Below, one piece after another: positions 14,903-17,500 of a stretch of DNA of 17,500 nt (position 1 is its first letter; every line of letters begins with the position of its first letter). The position numbers were made by a program, and so were the translations under genes. Under the pieces are notes generated by a model. The model was not told where the DNA came from. It searched no databases and was given only the letters and a program-made list of their open reading frames with translations. Origin of the DNA: Symbiodinium natans (lineage: Eukaryota > Sar > Dinophyceae > Suessiales > Symbiodiniaceae). The DNA lies in NCBI GenBank assembly GCA_905221605.1, contig CAJNDS010002409.1, forward strand, positions 1 through 17,500, given 5' to 3'.

Positions 14903-16708
14903 CTAGACCCTTACGTAGAAAGCCAAATACGATCCCTGGCAAATTTGATCCGAGAGGAGCGTAGTTCGCCGTGGTGAGCGGTCATCATCCGCGAGATACG
15001 CCACTTCTTCTCTCAAAAAACCTGTCCTATAATGCCCAGATCTCCAATCATCTCCTAGATGAATGATGAATGCATATAGTCGAAAGCTGACCACAGCGGT
15101 TGTCGTGCCATTATCTATAAACTCTGGAAGCTCCAGAGTTGTGTCTAAAACTTGAGGCCGATTTGTTGTCTCCAAGTGCTCAAACCTTTGGATCTGAATG
15201 CAAACCAGGTTCACTCCCGGGAGTAGCCCATAGGTGCTCCCCCTGTGCGCCCACTGAGAAATGGCTTGCTGTAGTGTGGAGAGGCCATCTGGTGGGTCAG
15301 GCAAGAAAAGAATCAAACCCCCTCTATCCTCTACGCTGATTCTTTCCACGGGTGCTGTGATTTGAACCCTCGCTTCCCAAACATCTGCTGAAAGCACATG
15401 GGATCTCTGAATGATATGTGCTAGAAACTGGGATGCATCTTCTTGCCTGGGTCTGAGTCGCCATCCCGTCAGCAGAGGACGTAGCTGTCGTAGCCTACGA
15501 ACATCCACACTAGAAGAACGACCCCCTACTGCGTCAATTTCCGTCAATATTTGTCTCAGATATGGATCAGAAAGAATACCCTCTGATGCAAGCGAGGCAA
15601 GGATATGCACTACTGTGTGTGCATAGCACAGTTGATGCGGATTATGATAGGCCAGAGACCAGGCTGTGACGGGCACTGACGAAGGTCTCCCCTCTGCTGG
15701 TGCGTCTCGCTGGGAGCTTGCTGGTGCCTGGTGAGACCGAATCCTACTGGTGGAGGAAGCCTCCTGGGAGGAACCCTCCTGCGCACGAATCCCAAGTTCC
15801 GACGTCACAGTGCCATATTCTATGTGTGGGTCGGTAGACTTTTTCATTGCTGCACTCATGGCATAGACCTGCAGCAGGACTACACACTGGTCCGCGTGGC
15901 GAACCGGAGCGTCAACCATCATTCCACAATATCTGCATTCCTCCTTTTTATGAAGCAGTCTCTTATGTGTGCGCATGTTGGCATAGACTGAGTCTGAGGC
16001 CCCTGCCCAGAAAGCCTGGTGCGCTTTCTGAATGTGCTGTTTGACGCCCTTGTGACCGACAATGAACTGCCCACAGAGGCTGCAGTAAGCCCGCAAGTGC
16101 TTGGTCACATGAGCCTTTTTGAGAAGCAGGTCAGGGTCTCTTTTCAATTGATACTGAACACTTGGTTGGAGCAGCAAGGCTGTGCTCTCCGCTCCTGAGC
16201 AGGACGATGATCGCTCCCTCAGCTCTGGAAGCTTTGAACATGTTCCCGATTCAACATGTCTGCGAAGCTGATGCATTGTGCGCAGCTGTTTGTGACATGC
16301 TGCACATTGCGGGAGTCCCTGCAGACTATGTGCGAAGACTTGGAATTTAAGGCCCAACTGGTTTGCTCTTTGGCCTCCATGCTTCACTAGTGTATGATGC
16401 TGCAATCCCTTGTTGCTAGAGAAACTTCTATCACATAGCGAACAGGGCACTGCATGATCTTCTTCGGCCAGAGCCAATTGCATGGATTGAAGTAGCTGCT
16501 GTTGGCTAATCAGCCGGCTGCGTAGACCCAGGTACTCTTGGATCGTTTGTAAGTCGCCTGTTGGCTTGGCAGCATCCATCGCATCCTGATAGTTCCTCAT
16601 TTGCCTGAGAAGAACTTCCTGAGGAGTTTGGATCTTGTGGTGCTCAAACAGCTCTGTGGTTTCCATGCGACTAAAATGCTGATGCTGCTGAAAGATAGAT
16701 CTGAGCAT
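14903..16708 (-). CDS. Zinc-finger and ubiquitin-specific-protease (C19) protein of the LINE
   Basis: 601 codons from the first ATG (16708) to TAG 14903-14905; the true N-terminus is probably the preceding reverse transcriptase, so the ATG is only the first Met in this frame. Residues 1-80 are a helical, Gln-rich linker. Zinc-finger-like motifs: CSLC...HHTLVKH (89-110), CAAC...HVESGTC (135-157), CSLC...HIQKAH (209-230), CRYC...HADQC (258-275). A Ser/Ala-rich linker (about 305-345) includes a double-hairpin insertion. The C19 deubiquitinase domain covers about 348-601: Cys box HNPHQLCYAHTVVHIL (Cys361), RQEDASQFLAHI (QQD-box equivalent, 421-432), LVCIQIQRFEH (501-511), His box DDWRSGHYRTGF (His559), candidate Asp 574-576 in YLADDDRSP, and terminal GSYLAFYVRV matching the usual USP end. 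All catalytic boxes are present. The fingers probably bind element nucleic acid. The protease may remove ubiquitin from element or host proteins; that role is inference. Confidence 0.8.
   Translation of the reverse strand: MLRSIFQQHQHFSRMETTELFEHHKIQTPQEVLLRQMRNYQDAMDAAKPTGDLQTIQEYLGLRSRLISQQQLLQSMQLALAEEDHAVPCSLCDRSFSSNKGLQHHTLVKHGGQRANQLGLKFQVFAHSLQGLPQCAACHKQLRTMHQLRRHVESGTCSKLPELRERSSSCSGAESTALLLQPSVQYQLKRDPDLLLKKAHVTKHLRAYCSLCGQFIVGHKGVKQHIQKAHQAFWAGASDSVYANMRTHKRLLHKKEECRYCGMMVDAPVRHADQCVVLLQVYAMSAAMKKSTDPHIEYGTVTSELGIRAQEGSSQEASSTSRIRSHQAPASSQRDAPAEGRPSSVPVTAWSLAYHNPHQLCYAHTVVHILASLASEGILSDPYLRQILTEIDAVGGRSSSVDVRRLRQLRPLLTGWRLRPRQEDASQFLAHIIQRSHVLSADVWEARVQITAPVERISVEDRGGLILFLPDPPDGLSTLQQAISQWAHRGSTYGLLPGVNLVCIQIQRFEHLETTNRPQVLDTTLELPEFIDNGTTTAVVSFRLYAFIIHLGDDWRSGHYRTGFLREEVAYLADDDRSPRRTTLLSDQICQGSYLAFYVRV
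15752..15779. repeat. Double-hairpin element inside the USP/zinc-finger frame
   Basis: GGAGG-AAG-CCTCC (15752-15764), TG, then GGAGG-AAC-CCTCC (15767-15779), in the same orientation as the two 3'-region copies. On the coding strand it encodes residues 311-319 (EGSSQEASS) of the 601-codon frame without breaking it. Confidence 0.85.
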
Positions 16709-17500
16709 CCGAGAATTATGCCATGCAAGAGCGAAGACTCGACATACACTCGCCAGATCTCTAGTTTCTTCGCCTCGTCAAGGGCCTTCGTCGTGCACAA
16801 GATACTCCTAAGGAGCTCAAATTTGCCTTGGGCTTGAGAAATCCTGTAGTCTACTGTTTGATCCTTGTAAGCACCATAGCTTAGTTGCACTCCTAGATAG
16901 GTCAGCTGATGATGAATCGGAATCTGATGCCCCGAGGGAAGAACCAAATGGAGCTGATTTTTTAATCGTTTGGTGTATTGCTTGCGGAAGAGGGATTGCT
17001 GAGTGCCTTGCACCATGAGCAGTGCCTTGGATTTCGCTGGATTGACTTCAAGGCCGACTTCCTCGAGGGATTGAAACAAAGCTTCAAGCCGAGTGAGTAC
17101 CTGCTGCAGTTCGGCAAAGCTTGTAAAAGTTTCCTGATGGAGAAAATCGTCGGCGAAGACAGTGAGTATATCTCTTGCCTGACTGCTGCCAGGCCCCCAC
17201 TTCTTCTCCATCCTGTCCATGACTAGCAAGGTTAAGGCAGACCACAATGCAGGAGCTAATTTACATCCCTGTTTAATTCCCGAAGAAGTAGGAACACTGA
17301 ACTCAAGCCCATTAGTGCCCATGTTGTACGATGTACAGGAGTGGAGTTGTACAACAAAGTCCTTAGTGGTTTGATCTATGTTGAGCTTGTCTAAGGCTTC
17401 AAGCAACTCTTGTCTGTTGACAGAGTCAAAGGCTTTGCTCAGATCGACGGAGACTGTTAAGGCCCCTGCCAATGGGAGCCTTCTCTGACCTTGCTGTGCC
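16597..17500 (-). CDS. Non-LTR reverse transcriptase, 5' partial
   Basis: Open from the window edge to TGA 16597-16599; the first Met-like codon at 17472 is a TTG and not a start. Motifs, in order, numbered from 17472: VDLSKAFDSVNRQELLEAL (motif A, catalytic Asp about 10), SGIKQGCKLAPALW (motif B, 64-77), TVFADDFLHQ (motif C, Asp108-Asp109, about 17151-17146), GLEVNPAKSKALLM (motif D, 140-153) and LTYLGVQLSYG (motif E, 190-200). The ADD catalytic pair and LGV thumb-side motif are typical of LINE-type enzymes, which copy element RNA at a nicked target. Reading is convincing to about residue 257 (HGIILGC). The last about 35 codons overlap the zinc-finger/USP frame by 112 bp. A one-base frame change between 16708 and 16597 would join the two, in the same direction as the other breaks in the window. 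Confidence 0.88.
   Translation of the reverse strand, partial: AQQGQRRLPLAGALTVSVDLSKAFDSVNRQELLEALDKLNIDQTTKDFVVQLHSCTSYNMGTNGLEFSVPTSSGIKQGCKLAPALWSALTLLVMDRMEKKWGPGSSQARDILTVFADDFLHQETFTSFAELQQVLTRLEALFQSLEEVGLEVNPAKSKALLMVQGTQQSLFRKQYTKRLKNQLHLVLPSGHQIPIHHQLTYLGVQLSYGAYKDQTVDYRISQAQGKFELLRSILCTTKALDEAKKLEIWRVYVESSLLHGIILGCSDLSFSSISILVAWKPQSCLSTTRSKLLRKFFSGK

Larger units (their letters stand above)
13488..17500 (-). mobile_element. LINE-like non-LTR retrotransposon, 5' end outside window
   Basis: Minus-strand order: reverse transcriptase (open at the right edge, 17500), zinc-finger/USP frame (to 14903), then about 1.4 kb of hairpin- and repeat-rich 3' region. The left boundary is inferred. 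Reading the element 5' to 3', an A8 run at 13495-13488 is followed by TGCTG and a TTG-rich microsatellite, a typical look for a LINE 3' tail. No terminal repeats are seen. The endonuclease and upstream part would lie beyond the window. Both long frames are largely intact, so the insertion is fairly young or the family still active. Confidence 0.7.

Noticed and set aside
1-17500. Spliced-leader relics, tRNA and rRNA genes
   Set aside because: Looked for CCGTAGCCATTTTGGCTCAAG-like sequence and tRNA-type arms by eye and found none; a covariance search would be needed for certainty.

Overview
The window looks like nuclear DNA of a protist with a large, gene-sparse, repeat-rich genome. A dinoflagellate or a close alveolate relative is my best guess. 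The reasons are degenerate TTTAGGG-type (plant/alveolate) telomere-like arrays scattered internally, a non-LTR retrotransposon with zinc fingers and a cysteine protease, GT...AG-type intron signals, many minisatellites, and no bacterial operon structure. No rRNA or tRNA gene and no spliced-leader copy was recognised, so the organism call is inference.

Layout. (1) 1-860: a GGTGGGAAA minisatellite, TTTAGGG-like DNA with a perfect 24-bp inverted repeat, and a CCCTTAAG pyrimidine array. (2) 858-2095, minus strand: two small lysine-rich, coding-like genes of unknown function, broken by single-base frame changes at homopolymers. (3) 2100-5430: essentially gene-free DNA with short direct repeats, a nested palindrome at 4116-4211, and two telomere-like arrays in opposite orientation (3383-3440 and 5358-5420) bracketing about 1.9 kb. 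(4) 5460-7110, plus strand: unrecognised coding-like fragments with stops and frame changes. (5) 7549-11111, plus strand: the main host-type locus. A Crinkler/RHS-like region (Walker B-like LLLHVDEYKAM, then a possible restriction-endonuclease-fold region) is followed by a protein-kinase-like region (HPDPHSGN then DLG), split by a probable intron that carries a 26-bp minisatellite. It may be one multidomain effector-like gene or two neighbours, and its reading frame is broken repeatedly. (6) 11189-12360: an open frame without ATG, of different composition, plus diverged repeats. (7) 12480-13945: an unrecognised coding-like region running into a CAACAACCA/CAA array. (8) About 13488-17500, minus strand: the 3' portion of a LINE-like element. 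The reverse transcriptase is open at the right edge. It is followed by a 601-codon frame with C2H2-type zinc fingers and a ubiquitin-specific-protease (C19) domain whose Cys, QQD, His and Asp boxes are all visible. A 1.4-kb structured 3' region comes next.

The most unusual features are the USP-bearing retroelement and a family of paired GGAGG-NNN-CCTCC hairpins. Two identical copies lie in the element's 3' region and a variant sits in frame inside its protein-coding frame. The nuclease/kinase-like locus is the second point of interest. Many reading-frame breaks are single missing bases at short homopolymers in the same direction, so assembly error must be excluded before any locus is called a pseudogene.
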